Part shown: piece by piece, positions 36,066 through 48,200 of the stretch | Position numbering within the stretch: the first letter of the stretch is position 1 | Layout of the letters: each line of letters starts with the position of its first letter | Assembly (NCBI GenBank): GCA_910589415.1 | Contig: OU342633.1 | Coordinates: forward strand, 38,694,210-38,758,209 | Direction: 5' to 3' | DNA: 64,000 nt | Origin: Malachius bipustulatus | Taxonomy: Eukaryota > Arthropoda > Insecta > Coleoptera > Melyridae | Translations under genes and position numbers: made by a program | Notes under the pieces: generated by a model | The model's database searches: none | Seen by the model: only the letters and a program-made list of their open reading frames with translations | Told to the model about the DNA's origin: nothing

Positions 36066-37510
36066 CGAAATTTCGATTTTAAAAACGCTCCTGTGGCTTT
36101 ATCTTTTAAGATTAGTGAACGAAATTTTGGGTCCTTGTAAAATTTGGGAATGACGTTGGATTTTCGTTGAAAAACTTTCCAAAAGTCCCATCACTTCTAC
36201 AGGGTGTCCCTTCAAAATTCCAGGTATCCGGTTTTTGTCATCTCATTTCAGGTCGCAGTTTTGAATCTAGGAGGCTGAAATTTTTGTGGGAGTAAGATAT
36301 CTATAAAAAACTGGTCTGGTATTGTACTTGAGCAAAATCGGCCGAGCCGTTTCAAAATGGCGGCCATTTTAATTTTTGGAAAAAGGACTATTTTTTGAAC
36401 CCCTGTATAAGCTAGATAGAAAAAGAGTTTTATATCAAATTCACAATATTGGAAGTAAATGACTTGAAATTTAATTTCATGCAACAAAATTTGCATTTTT
36501 CTTATTAATAAGCCAGTGGCGTGGGTAGGAAAAGGGTAAAAATGGCTAAATTTCTCCAACAATTTATGAGCACATTTTTGAAGTAATTAAACTGAAATTT
36601 TTACAGTAGACAACTATACTAATAGACTTCAACCCTTGAGAATTTCAAAAAGTAAATAAGAAAAATGGCGGAGATATTCGATTTTTTTTTACATGATGTT
36701 TTTTTAAAATTAATTTCTCTAAATTTTTAAAAACGCTCCTGTAGCTTCATCTTTCAAGATTAATGAACGAAATTTTTTACTCTTATAAACCTTAGGGCTG
36801 ACGTTTGATTTTCGTAAAAAATATTTTCCTAGAGTTGTGTTACTTCTACAGGATGTCCCTCCGAATTTCAGAAAAAAAACCGTCCGTGAGGCACGGTTTC
36901 TGGTCGAAGTTTTCAATCTAGAGCGCTGAAATTTTTTTGGTAGTAAGATACCCTCAAGTAATCGTCTGGTACTGTATTTGAGTAAAATAGGTAAAGACAT
37001 TCCAAAATGGCGGCCTTTTCAATTTTTGGAAAATGGCTAGATTTTGAACCCCTAAATAGGCAAGATCAAAAACTTTTAAACAAAATTAACAAGATTGGAA
37101 TAAACTTATTTGAAATTTGAGCTAATGCAATACAATTTGCATCATTTCTATTAATAAGCCAGAGGCGTGGGTAGGAAAAGGGTAAAAATGTCTACATTTC
37201 TATAAACATTCATGAGCTTATTTTTGAAGGAATAGAACGGAAATTTTGATAGTAGACAACTATACTAATAGCATTTAACCTTCAAAAATTTCAAGAAGCA
37301 AATATAAAAATGGCGGAGATATATTCGAATATTTTTAAATGATGTTTATTCCTCTAAAATTTCAAACTTTCGGTTTTCAAAACTCTCCTTTCAGTTTTTT
37401 CCGAATTTATTAAATGTAGTGTAAAAAATAGTATTTTTCAAGTAAAGTTAGCCAGTGGCGGGCATAGGAAAAGGGACAAAATTGTAAAATTTTGCCAATT
37501 TTTTTGATTT
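36066..37510. repeat. Tandem array, unit about 645 bp, two copies plus a deleted third
   Basis: Units begin near 36066, 36716 and 37356. Shared words are AAAACGCTCCTGT, CTTTATCTTT/CTTCATCTTT AAGATTA, TCTACAGG-TGTCCCT and GCTGAAATTTTT. Others are TTCAAAATGGCGGCC, GAACCCCT and GCCAGTGGCGTGGGTAGG. The third unit keeps the start and the GCCAGTGGCG segment but lacks the middle. The CTACAGGGTGTCCC word resembles mariner-type termini. All reading frames here are accidental. Confidence 0.75.
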
Positions 37511-37799
37511 TTAAATTTAAAAATCCGATCTAAGGCACGTGTTGAAACGAAATGAAATGAAATTATCACAGAAAATTTTTCACATTAAAGCACTACGCTA
37601 ACATGACATGACTGTGGAAAATTTCAGAAAGCCAATAATTTAAAAAGCGGTGAAAATATTGATAATTGAATCGCATAAAAATACACTATTTCTGCGATTG
37701 ATGCGCAAGAAGGTTTTTTACAGTTGCCAAAACATTCAAGAAGGGTGATAAAATATTATGCTTTACTAATATGCTTTACTACTGAACCGTCACAAAACT

Positions 37800-38271
37800 C
37801 CGCTACTAAATTGGACACTTTGGAAGTTTTACAATAAACACATCCTTGTTCTGTAATTCTGGCAATTGACCTTCACGATATTTGACAAAAGAGTCAACTG
37901 CCGAAAACTGACAGGAATAACTCGCAGTAGGGATACTTTCACTTTGTAAGGACGTTCAATAATAATACACATCAAGCCACTGAGTTTCATTATACTAACA
38001 AAACACACTATGGAGAATTTTCATAACATTTCGGGCGATTTGAACCTTCATCTATCAGTTATTTTGAAATAACCTATAAACGAATAACAGTTACAGTAAG
38101 TAACCGTGACTACGTATCACCGTTAATAGAAAATCGAATAGACTAGTCTACTAAGTCCAGTATTCAATATCTCCCATATTCGACTTAACTTAAGCCAAAA
38201 ATATTTAGTTCCGACAACACCCACAATTTCCACAGCCAGTTAAGGAAATGTTACTAAATGAACACCCGATA
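37800..38271 (-). repeat. Second copy of the dispersed repeat of 2.7-5.3 kb
   Basis: In reverse orientation it starts TATCGGGTGTTCA (38271 downward) and shares AGTAGACTAGTCTATTCGA, ACTGTAACTGTTA, GAACGTCCTTACAA (against GAACTTGCTTACAA at 5043) and TTACAGAACAAGGAT. It is shorter than the first copy after that copy's LINE is removed, implying an internal deletion. Confidence 0.6.
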
Positions 38272-39515
38272 TTATTATCGCAGAATAGCTTTTTGTCTAC
38301 ACAGGCAATCGTTAACCCGTAAAATAGGAACAATTTATTAATAAATGAGCTTATTGACTTTGTAAGATCCTAATTAATTTGTAAGTATTATAGGTTACGA
38401 GTTTTTTCTTCTAAAGAAAATGAAATAGGTATGAGTTCGAAAATAAATCTTCATGTCGTTAGCCTTCTAGAGAACATATTAATAATTATCGATCCGCAAC
38501 TGCAATGAAATGCCTTCCTTATATTGGTACGATTTCCTCGTATAATATCAAGCAGAAGCAGAGTGTCAGTTGAAATGATCCTTCATGAAATGTAAGCCTA
38601 AAATGAACTAGGTATCTATAACTACTCTGGGGCGACACTTCCGATGTGATTATTGTACATTTTCTTCCTAATAGCATCTGGCAGCCAAATGGATTTAGGA
38701 AAGCAATCAGGGAATTATCTTTTCCAAAAGGAAAACCGTGAACCTCATTCCCATCCCATATTACATTCATTTAGAGGTTTGAGGGAAATATCTCGTTGTT
38801 AATAAGAAACTTCAGAAGGAAACTGTTCCGTGAAAACACATTTCTTTCCGCTAAGCTTGGACGAGACTAGGTATTATTATTATCTATTTCCTTCTTACGT
38901 TAAATTTCTTTGCACTTGCTTGGTTCATAATCGCACGAAATTATTAGGGTTTCACTGGAGGGTAAAATTGAATAGCTTTTTTCAAGGTTTCTGATAGGAA
39001 ATAACAGTAACTTTCACTCGAATATTCTGGTAAAATGACATGATTTCATATTTAAAAATAGCTTGAAAGCCAAAAAGATGAAATTATAAAAAGCTCTAAC
39101 CAACAACATTACTTATGCAATTCCAAATGTTAGCGCTTATTAACAATCTTCAAATGGTATATTAAGCTATTGGTGAATATGAGGGTCTTTAAAACACGCG
39201 GGAGAAATAGTGCGAGTGCTTTTGAGACCCGTTATACACGAATACTTTACACTACTTTTTATTATTGGTAAATTTTGAAATTAATAAATTGTTGAATATT
39301 TGAATTAAGATTTTCAAATAATTGTCAGTAAGTATTTTATTTGGTACTTCCGGTTAGAAAAATAATTAGAAAGGCATTGTTGACCAATACGTTTATAAGG
39401 CTATGTTGATGTTGCCCATAGTAATTTTAAAACATTCGCGTGTTTAAAAGTTGTATTTTAACAGCTCAGGCATTTTTTAATGACGCCTTTATGCTACGAA
39501 TAATGAAAAATTAAA
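38272..39515. other. Unassigned stretch
   Basis: No motif-bearing frame or bounded repeat recognised. Confidence 0.4.
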
Positions 39516-40045
39516 CGGGGTGTCTTGATTTGATTTGAAATTTGAAAACTTACCACCCCCGAATTCTCTCGTTAAACATGTTTCTCAAAGAAATCCAGGA
39601 ACAGGTCAATTTTTTAATTTAATTTATTTTCTATTGACGTAAAAACAATAAGATACCACTTGAAAAGTTAGGATAGGGACATGTAGCCATTTTCCGATAT
39701 CTTGAGCCGTTTTCAAAACAAGCTGCTTTGAAAATGGAAAATTGCGATTTTCACTTGGTTAAGCAGCTACTCAGTTTAAACTTCAACTGTGTAAACCATT
39801 CTTACTGTATTTTCTCAGATAATCTGAAAATGTATTAATATACAGGCGGGTGTTCTATTAAAAAAAAAAAAAATAGACAAATGTCATCGTTACTAAGTCA
39901 AGGAACATCCTGTATAAAAATTGTTCACGTCAATAGAACATAAATTAAAATAAATTAAAAAATTTACCTGTTTCGGGATTTCTTCGAGAAAGATTTTTCA
40001 ATGGAGAATAATTCAGAGGTGGCAAATTTTTTAATTAACACCCTA
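39516..40045. mobile_element. Palindromic element, same family as 1321-1906
   Basis: Inverted arms carry GGGGTGTC/AGGGTGTTA ends, AAGAAATCC-x-GAACAGGT, AATTTTTTAATTTAATTTA and TTCTATTGACGT. The words AATAGACAA, CAAGGAACA and CCTGTATAAAAA are shared with the 1.3-kb element. Arms are about 140 bp. Non-coding. Confidence 0.65.
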
Positions 40046-40727
40046 TATATGTAGACATTTAAAAATGAACACTGTGAGTTTCGAATGAAAAATACAAAGG
40101 GTGTTTTAAGAACTATTACAAAATATTAAGGTGGAGTTACCCTCAAAGTTTTTTTTTGTATATCTAAGAAATACTTCGTACGTAAGTCTTAATAGGTACT
40201 AGAAAAATTTAAAAAATTGAAGTTCCTCCTTGTGGTTTTGAAGTCTCTTTCTGGAATTTCTTTTTGGACGTTTCTGTACCACACCAACTTTATTGCAATG
40301 TAACAATTATCTTGGATGTACAATAAAAGGGAAAGGATCCATCCCTGAAGAACCTATCAGCACCTGTTTTTTTAACCTAAGATAAGTAGGTACCACTTAA
40401 GAAACTATTGCTAGTCCCAAGCCACAATCTCCATAATCATTAATTTTGAATTTTAACTGACAATGACAATGTAATGTATGTATAACTCTACGTGCCAGAT
40501 GCATTTGATTTTTGATTATTTTTCCTGTATCAAGCTAGTAAATGTTTCATTGAATAACTAAAGTTCTTATGTCCTGTTTCATTAGTCAATAGTAACTCCT
40601 ATAACTACGATTCTAGAGTGAAAGTTTTTTGTACTGTATACCGGTGTAGCCAGAGCCCAGAGCACTATTTTACTAATATTCCGAAACCCAATATAGCCTA
40701 ATAAGGTTATGTAATTTAATTTTCGGA

Positions 40728-40744
40728 CCCCACGTTGGGCGCCA
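40728..40744 (-). other. Primer binding site for tRNA-Lys, trace of an LTR retrotransposon
   Basis: The forward strand reads CCCCACGTTGGGCGCCA, identical over 17 nt to the 3' end of tRNA-Lys including the post-transcriptional CCA. On the reverse strand this is the TGGCGCCCAACGTGGGG primer site of gypsy/errantivirus-like and retroviral elements. An LTR would lie to the right (ending ...AACAATAAT on the reverse strand) and the internal region to the left. I could not trace either LTR or any gag/pol. Old, fragmentary copy. Confidence 0.6.
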
Positions 40745-40745
40745 A

Positions 40746-42449
40746 TTATTGTTACCTCCGCTATACATGTGTCGGGAAATGAAAGGTGTGATGCATTGAT
40801 GCGTTCTGAGAAAGAAATCTTATTATCATAAGTCCGCAAACCCACCGTTTTCGAAATGTACAAAAAAATGTTTTTCAATTTTTTGACGATATCTCACGAA
40901 TCGTTTGAGATATAAAACTCAATTAATGTACACATGTTGTTATTGAAATTAGCGCCTTATTTAATGCTTACTAAATTTTTTTGATATGTGATATACCTAG
41001 TGGAGATTTTAGGGTTGCTTGAAATTTTTTTTCCCTAATTTCTACGATACTGGGAAAGTTGATATTGTCAAAGCATATTCTAGGCCGTCAATGTTTTCTA
41101 CATTACTTGTTTTTGCTATTTTCTTATGATTGGTTCTATAGTCGCATAAAAAATTTAATTAGCCCTCAAAAGTAGATACTATTGATGACAAGATGTCAAA
41201 CACAAACAGACACACACCCCCACACACACACCCACACACCCACCCACACTCACCCACACACACACACACCCACGCACGCACAAAAGCTGTATCTCAAATG
41301 GTTCCTGAGGTATCGTCAAATAACTGAAAAATCTTTTGACACCCTTTATCTTGTAAACGGTAAACTGGTGGACCCATGGTTATAGGAACTTTTTTTTCTT
41401 AGAACGAGGCAGGGCATCACTCATCCTTTCATTATACGACATTAAGGAAGTTGAATAAACGCGAGATACCTACATATTAAAAATCTGCAATTTTCCTTTA
41501 AAATATATTCCAAACTTCTACCGGCAATGCTATGTAAAGAAAAATTTCACTGGAACAATTTACCACGCAGAGTGAAAAAAATTGTTACAAATTGGCTTAT
41601 ATAAAAAAAAAATTTAAAAAAATAACTTAAAATTACTGCTATTCTTTCCATCGTTCGGACTCCTATTCCATAGGTGCTTGCAAACGATGCTTCCACTAAG
41701 TGTTCACCGACAACTGCATGATGGCTGCTAACAACACGGGGAATGGAAGCGTCGCTTGCGCACATGTAAAAGCTGATGATATATCTATATCGAAAATCAA
41801 CCCGGAATCAATTATGATTTCAGTTGAAGTCAACCGTGAAAGCCTCTACTTGCATCAATAAGAGATGGCTGTGAACACATTTTTGGAAATTATCACAAGT
41901 CCTTCACCTATTTTCCCGCAGCAGCTAGCTCTTCAGTTTCTTTTATAATACCTACGTAAGAAATCATATTCACTTTGAATTCGAAGTGCTACCCTTACCT
42001 CGCATTCAAAATTGTTTAGCTTTACTCATTTCACTGCTACTCTTTCCCCTTCTAATTTTAGGTGGATTAAATTTTAAATCTGTACCGTGTACTCATCCAG
42101 GAATGTTCACAAACAATTTATCCGTTACAACAGCAACTTTCAATTCAAATCCCATAGGTAGGTTTGAGTATTGAAAACCATTTTGTTTTTCCGGCATTCA
42201 ATTTCAGTAATTCTTTTGTTACTTCAAACAAATTATCTGAATCAGAACTGTTTTTCTTATTAAAAAGAGAAATTATTTCTACCTCATCAATTTGCAAACA
42301 ATACCTACCACCAATAATTAATCGAGTTTTCCCTTTTTGATACTTTGCGTGTTTTCCTGCTGCCGGGTTTATTTTTCACAATAAATGGCGTAATGCGGAT
42401 TATCTTGCCCAATACGAATAACAATTTATATATAGATTATAATTTATAG
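40746..42449. other. Unassigned stretch with CA microsatellite
   Basis: 41202-41282 is a (CA)n/(CCCA) repeat. The part just right of the primer site may include LTR sequence. No genes recognised. Confidence 0.45.
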
Positions 42450-42549
42450 GCCATCTCGAATCCGTCAAAATACGAGCAAGATATTTGTGATCATTTATGA
42501 AATATCCTGAAAAAACTGAGAAATCGATATTTCTAATTTTTGCCATATC
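42450..42549. repeat. Left arm of an old inverted repeat that received the copia element
   Basis: GCCATCTCGAATCCGTCAAA, GAAATATCCTGAAAAAACTG and GAAATCGAT are matched in inverted orientation at 50063-50175 on the other side of the copia element. The arms are diverged, so the repeat pre-dates the insertion. Confidence 0.6.
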
Positions 42550-43237
42550 TTTCTGATTATAGGAAATTATTATTAGTATCGGAAAATCCGTTTGATATTT
42601 CAAAAATATCCAAAGCCGACTAGATTTTTCATTATCAACTTTTGTCTTTCTCAAGGTCATCATAATGTATTTTCACTGTCATCTGTAATTAAAAAATTAG
42701 GGAAATCAAAAATTTATCATAAAATAAATCTTCAAGAGTTTATTCTTCTTTTTTCGAAAAAGATAGCCGTTCTTTAATCGAATGGCATAAATAACTATAA
42801 GCCAAGTAATCTCACATAGTTGGTTTTGAAAATTTTTGAAATAACAGATGGATATCTCTTAACGGCTTGTGTGCGCTTACAAAATTATTTATTGATTTCG
42901 AATATATTGGCAGAATGCACTAATTATAGTTCGTTATGGGAATTAAATTAAATAAAACACCGTCATGAAATGAGAGTAAACGTATATTACTTGACTGCTT
43001 GCTTCGACAGCTTCTTAAGAAGTGATTGTTAGGACCGAGACTCCGTCGGTTCCTTTTAACAAAACACCATGTAGGGTCTCAAGTGCAAGACCGACAAAGG
43101 AGCTGTTTGTATAAACAGTTTCCGAGGCTGGAGAGGTGAATGACTGAAAAAGTATCGATAGACGAAACCCTTAATCAGTATGCATTTTATTATGATGCAT
43201 TTATGTAATTACCTCTCTAGACAGGGTCAGGGTAACT

Positions 43238-44960
43238 CAGTGACGGCTCGTGCTTCAAAAAATTGGGTCGGCCAGCCAATGGTGGAAATAAAATGTACGA
43301 CGTTATATGTGGGGGGGGTCCGGGGAAAAGGCCCCCGCGGAAAATGCGATGCAGACGAATTTTTTTTAAAGTTCAAGGTCACGCGAATTCCCATAAGTTC
43401 AAAATTTACTTATACAGTGTGACCCATTTGTTCTTGAAACACCCTATAGAATCTTAATTTATGGTGCGATTTTAAAAGTATTTCTTTTAAATCATAGAGC
43501 TTGATAAACTATATTTTGGGAGCAAAAAGCGTCTCATTCCTACAAAATCCAAGGCCTACTAGATCAGTGTTTACTTGTAAAATCTCAAAAATTCATATAT
43601 TAGCGATTTTTTTAGAAAAAAACTGGGCATGCCACTGGATTCACCAGCCCTCAAAACGGCACTGTACTAAATTTTATTGGAAATGTTTTCTAAAAAAATC
43701 GTTTATATGAATTTTTGAGATATTACAAGTAAACACTGATCTAATAGGCCTTGGACTTTGTAGGAATGAGACGCTTTTTGCTCCCAAAATATATCAAGTT
43801 TATCAAGCTCTATGATTTAAAAGAAATACTTTTAAAATCGCACCATAAATTAAGATTCTACAGGGTGTTTCAAGAACAAATGGGTCCCACTGTATGTAAA
43901 AATAGGAAAAATTGTCGAATAGAAAAAATAGATGACGAAGAAAGTAATAAAATAAAAATGTGCTTTTGCTTGAGTCACTGAATGAATGCAATAATATGCT
44001 ATGCATGCGCATGCATTGACACCATATGGATAACACGCGCGGTACGGCTAGCCGACCCTGGCCCTGGCTACTGCTGGCGCTGGCTGGTAGGTAGGTGGTA
44101 TAAGGAAGTACAGGCATTGAAGATTTCATTATTATTTTCCGTTATAGGAATTTATATCTATTGAATCTCTTCCGTAAAACGGTATTTTTAGTTTATTTTT
44201 TATTCAAAAAATATTAATGAAAGTGTAGTAGGTGCGCAGTTGACTTGACAATATCGGTAGTTTGCGAATTCTAATACCTAGTTACTTTTTTTAATTGCAT
44301 AAAATAGGTAGGTAAACAAACTCGCACACTGAGGTTAAATAAATAAATTAATAAATTAATCTTAAATAATTAATTAATAAATAATAAGTCTACTAAATTA
44401 ATTAAATAAATCTCTAAAAAGCAATTTGGCAAGCAAGAAACACCTTTTTGGTTTCTGTTGCTACAATAAGTTGCATTTTCATAAAAAAAGATTAATAAAA
44501 ATGCGTTCGACTCGCATGTTCCATCCGATTGCAGCGAGGATCGCCCAATAAAGAGAAGCATTGATACATAGATTGATATACCCAAGTACGGCCAGGAGGC
44601 TCTCGGCCGTGCCTGTGTGGAATACGCTACGCCAGCCGTGCACTGTAACTCTGCGGTTTGGAAGCGACACAGTTTGTGTGCCGTAGGTCTTCGATTAACC
44701 AGCATTCTCGTGCCCAGCATCGGCCAGCCGACCCTACAATTTTCAACTTATGGATCACTCAATATTCACTATAATAGCTCTACACTTTTGCTTTTTGCTT
44801 AGATTTTTAGGCAAGAAAAAATATTAAAAGGTATTATTGCAAAGCTCTCAGAAATTAAAATCAAGTTTATTTTATTATTTTCTAAAAAATAATGTTATTT
44901 ACTGGTGCAGTGGTTTGGGTCGGCCGGGCCGACCTTGCCGTCCCTGACGAGCCGTCACTG
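43238..44960. mobile_element. Non-autonomous hAT-type transposon, 1723 bp, 8-bp TSD
   Basis: Terminal inverted repeat CAGTGACGGCTCGT at both ends, flanked by GGGTAACT at 43230-43237 and 44961-44968. CAGTG ends and 8-bp duplications are hallmarks of the hAT superfamily. Subterminal TTGGGTCGGCC words occur at both ends. No hAT transposase motif is readable in any frame, so it needs a transposase supplied elsewhere. A 478-bp palindromic element is nested at 43415-43892. Insertion post-dates the already recent copia copy. Confidence 0.9.
43415..43892. mobile_element. Palindromic TA-flanked MITE nested in the hAT element
   Basis: TA then CAGTGTGACCCATTTGTTCT at the left and the inverted counterpart ending GGGTCCCACTG then TA at the right. 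The arms are about 210 bp and nearly perfect, including ATAGAATCTTAATTTATGG, TCATAGAGCTTGATAAAC and GGAGCAAAAAGCGTCTCATT. The loop is about 57 bp around 43626-43682. It encodes nothing; open frames are accidental. It probably arrived in the hAT element before or after that element moved; comparison of other hAT copies would tell. Confidence 0.85.
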
Positions 44961-44973
44961 GGGTAACTCAATA

Positions 44974-44984
44974 CTCCCACTCAG
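44974..44984 (-). other. Copia polypurine tract
   Basis: On the reverse strand CTGAGTGGGAG lies directly before the TATTG start of the 3' LTR, the expected position for the plus-strand primer. Confidence 0.7.
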
Positions 44985-45255
44985 AAATGCATCGTATGTT
45001 AATGCTTGCTTACTTCTTACGTAAGATTATTTCTTTATCTAAGTTATTCCTTAAGATACATATTACATATATATATATATTTGACTTAATATTAAGATAT
45101 TTGAATTTATATATTTGAATTTTAAATAAGGGACCTCTACAGTGAGGGTTATATATTTTATATGTGTTACATAATATATATGTCTTACCTACTAGGTCAA
45201 ATCTTAGCAATCTAGATACCTATAGAAGTTAACATTAGGTAGCTTTAGTTTAGTT

Positions 45256-48200
45256 TTACTTCCTAAGTCCAAGTTTGTCTCTCACTTGGTTAAATTTTAC
45301 CGGCGATAGCATCTTGGTAAAGATGTCAGCCAATTGATTATCTGTGGATATATAGTTTAAAATAAGTAAGTTTTTCTCGACTTGCTCACGTATGAAATGA
45401 TATTTAATGTCGATATGCTTTGTTCTTTTGTGGTATGTCGGATTGGTGGCTATTTTTATGCAACTTTGGTTGTCTTCATATATGTTGACAGCATCTTTTA
45501 AAGGCCAGTTTATACTTTTTAAAAGTGAGATGAGCCAAATGGCTTCCTTTGTACCTTCATAAAGTGCCATATATTCCGCCTCTGTTGAAGAAACGGCAAC
45601 TGAAGTTTGTCTTTTTGTATTCCAAGATATTGAACAATTTTCAAATAATTGAAATAAATATCCAGTTGTACTTTTACGTGTTAGTTCGTCGTTGGCCCAA
45701 TCAGAATCCACATATCCAACTATTATTTTTTCTGTATCATTTCTCACGTAAGTAAGTTTAAGAGTTAATGTTCCCTTTATATATCGAAGAACCCTCTTGA
45801 GACATTTCCACACTTCAGAATTGTTCTTAGTTTGGTACCTACTAAGGATATTGATGGCTGCGCATAGATCGGGCCGTGTGCATAACATGGCATACATTAA
45901 ACACCCTATCAAGTTTTTACATGGCGCTTCATAAACTATGTCTGAGTTTAATGCATTATAGTCCAATTTTACAGGCAAAGGGGTTAATGCACTTTTACAG
46001 TCAGTCATATTGAATCTCGCTAACACTGATTTTAAGTAGGACGATTGATCTAGACTGATTGTTCTATTTGTACGTTCAATTTTTATACCTAGAAATAATT
46101 TTATTTCCTTTAGATCTACCATGTCAAATTGTTGTCTGAGATAGACTTTGAAATTATTCAGGATGCCCATGTTTCCTGCAATGATGACTAAATCATCAAC
46201 GTACAATATTACATAAATATTATTGTTTATGTTGCCATTATTTTTAAAATATAAACACCGATCTACTTCTGAATTTTTAAAATCCTTTGCTTTTAATACT
46301 TGATCAAACTTTTCAAACCAGCACCGGGCTGATTGTTTTAGACCATAAAGGGCCTTATTTAATTTGCACACAAGGTCATTTTCTACTTGTATTCCCTCTG
46401 GGACGCGCATGAATATCTCTTCTTTTAGAACGCCATTTAAGAAGGCGGTTTTCACGTCCATGTGATGGACAGCCAAATTAAATTGATTAGCAAAAGCCAA
46501 GAGCAGTCTGAAGGTGGAAATTCTCGCTACGGGTGCAAAGGTTTCATTATAATCTGTTAAATAATGTTGACTAAAACCTTTTGCAACCAATCTGGCTTTA
46601 TATCTCATAGGATTTCCATGCTCATCGTTCTTTATTGTAAATACCCATTTGCAGTCTACGATATTTTTATGTAGTGGTTTTCGGACTAACGTCCATGTGT
46701 TATTATCATGGAGTGACTTTAATTCCTCGTTAATAGCATGCTCCCACTTAATTCGATCTTCACTACTTTCTATTTCTCGGTAGGATTTCGGTATTGTGAG
46801 ATTTAGGAACGTACAGAATGTATTTGAGTTTTCAAAGTTTTTTTCGTCATAATTCATTCTTGGACGTTTTGAGAGTCTTTCGCTTTTACGGAAAGGCATA
46901 TTTACTATATTTTTTATTTCGGAGTTAGGATTTGTGCTCTCTGCTTTGGTTAAGTCAGAGTTCATTGTGTACCTCTCTGCTTTGGTTAAGTCAGAGTTTG
47001 TTTGATACCTCTCTGCTTTGGTTAAGTCAGAGTTTGTTTGGCACCTCTCTGCTTTGGTTAAGTCAGAGTTTGTTTGGTACCTCTCTGCTTTGGTTAAGTC
47101 AGAGTTTGTTTGGTACCTCTCTGCTTTGGTTAAGTCAGAGTTTGTTTGGTACTTCTCTGCTTTGGTTAAGTCAGAGTTTGTTTGGTACTTCCCTGCTTTG
47201 GTTAAGTCAGAGTTCTCTGCTTTGGTTAAGTCAGAGTTTTTTGTATTTGTTACGAGATTTTCAGACTTTTCTAGCTCCCTTTTACTAAAAGTTTGTCGGT
47301 TAAGATCATTGAATAACTTTATGGTTTCATTTGTTAAGGACGGCCTAGAGGTTTGAAAATTAGTTTCGTCAACTATTACGTCCCGAGCTTTTCTGAATTG
47401 AGCAATTTCATCAATCCATATTTTATAACCATTTGATTCATAACCGACAAGGATCCCTTTCAGAGACTTTGAATCAAATTTGTCCTGTCTTAATTTTTTA
47501 TGTATGTAAACAGTCGACCCAAATACTTTAAGATGGTTAACTGAAGGTTTTTTATTATGCCACAGTTCATACGGAGTTTTTTCCGTTTTTATCGCTTTTG
47601 TAGGTAAGCGATTTAGTATGTAAACAGCTGTTAAGACAGCTTCACCCCAGAACGATTTAGGTAAGTGGGCTGAATGAATCATAGCACGAGCCATTTCTGT
47701 AAGTGTTCTATTCATTCGTTCTGCTACTGAGTTTTGCTGCGGCGTATAGGGTACGGTTAAATGATACGTTATGCCTTTCTGTACGCAAAATTCTTTAAAA
47801 TCATTTGATAGATACTCTCGCCCATTGTCGCAATAAAGATTTGCAATTTTTAAATTAAAATGTGCTTCACATTTAGCGACAAAATCTTTAAAAACTCTAA
47901 ATACCTCTGATTTATAAGTAATCAAATATACCACTGTATAATGGGTGTATTCATCAATGAATGATACAAAATAATTTTTATTATCAATTGTTGGTGGATT
48001 AATTTTTCCGCAGACATCAGAATGAACTATAAATAAAGGTCGCTTTATGTGACCCTTTTGTTTTGCTTTGGCAAATGGCAAACGTGACTGTTTCCCATGA
48101 ATGCAACCCTCGCATAATTGATTTATGGGGTTTATCTTTTCGATATACTTCGGATCATCAATAAGTTTACAAGTTTTTAATTTCAGAAATTTTTCCTTGC

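Larger units (their letters stand above)
42905..44973 (-). repeat. Copia 3' LTR, interrupted by a hAT-type element
   Basis: LTR sequence runs 42905-43237 and resumes for CAATA after the second GGGTAACT copy at 44961. Because the hAT lies only 13 bp from the LTR's internal edge, its presence in U3 would separate the polypurine tract from nearly all of the LTR. Confidence 0.9.

Noticed and set aside
35855..36153. Two 75-codon ORFs rich in Y and I
   Set aside because: Translations of the ATATAT microsatellite.
40728..40744. tRNA-Lys gene
   Set aside because: Only the 3' 17 nt are present, with an encoded CCA; no cloverleaf upstream. A primer binding site explains it.
41182..41385. ORF with THTHTP repeats
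   Set aside because: Translation of a CA microsatellite.
43180..44802. ORFs inside the hAT element (60-116 codons) as a transposase
   Set aside because: None contains a recognisable hAT transposase motif, and several are the two strands of the nested palindrome.
46936..47240. CRISPR-like direct repeats of 36 bp
   Set aside because: The units are contiguous without spacers and lie in frame inside a retrotransposon gene.
46932..47356. Two forward-strand ORFs of 112-118 codons with LLWLSQS-type repeats
   Set aside because: They are antisense translations of the 36-bp repeat in the copia ORF; a repeat length divisible by three keeps all frames open.
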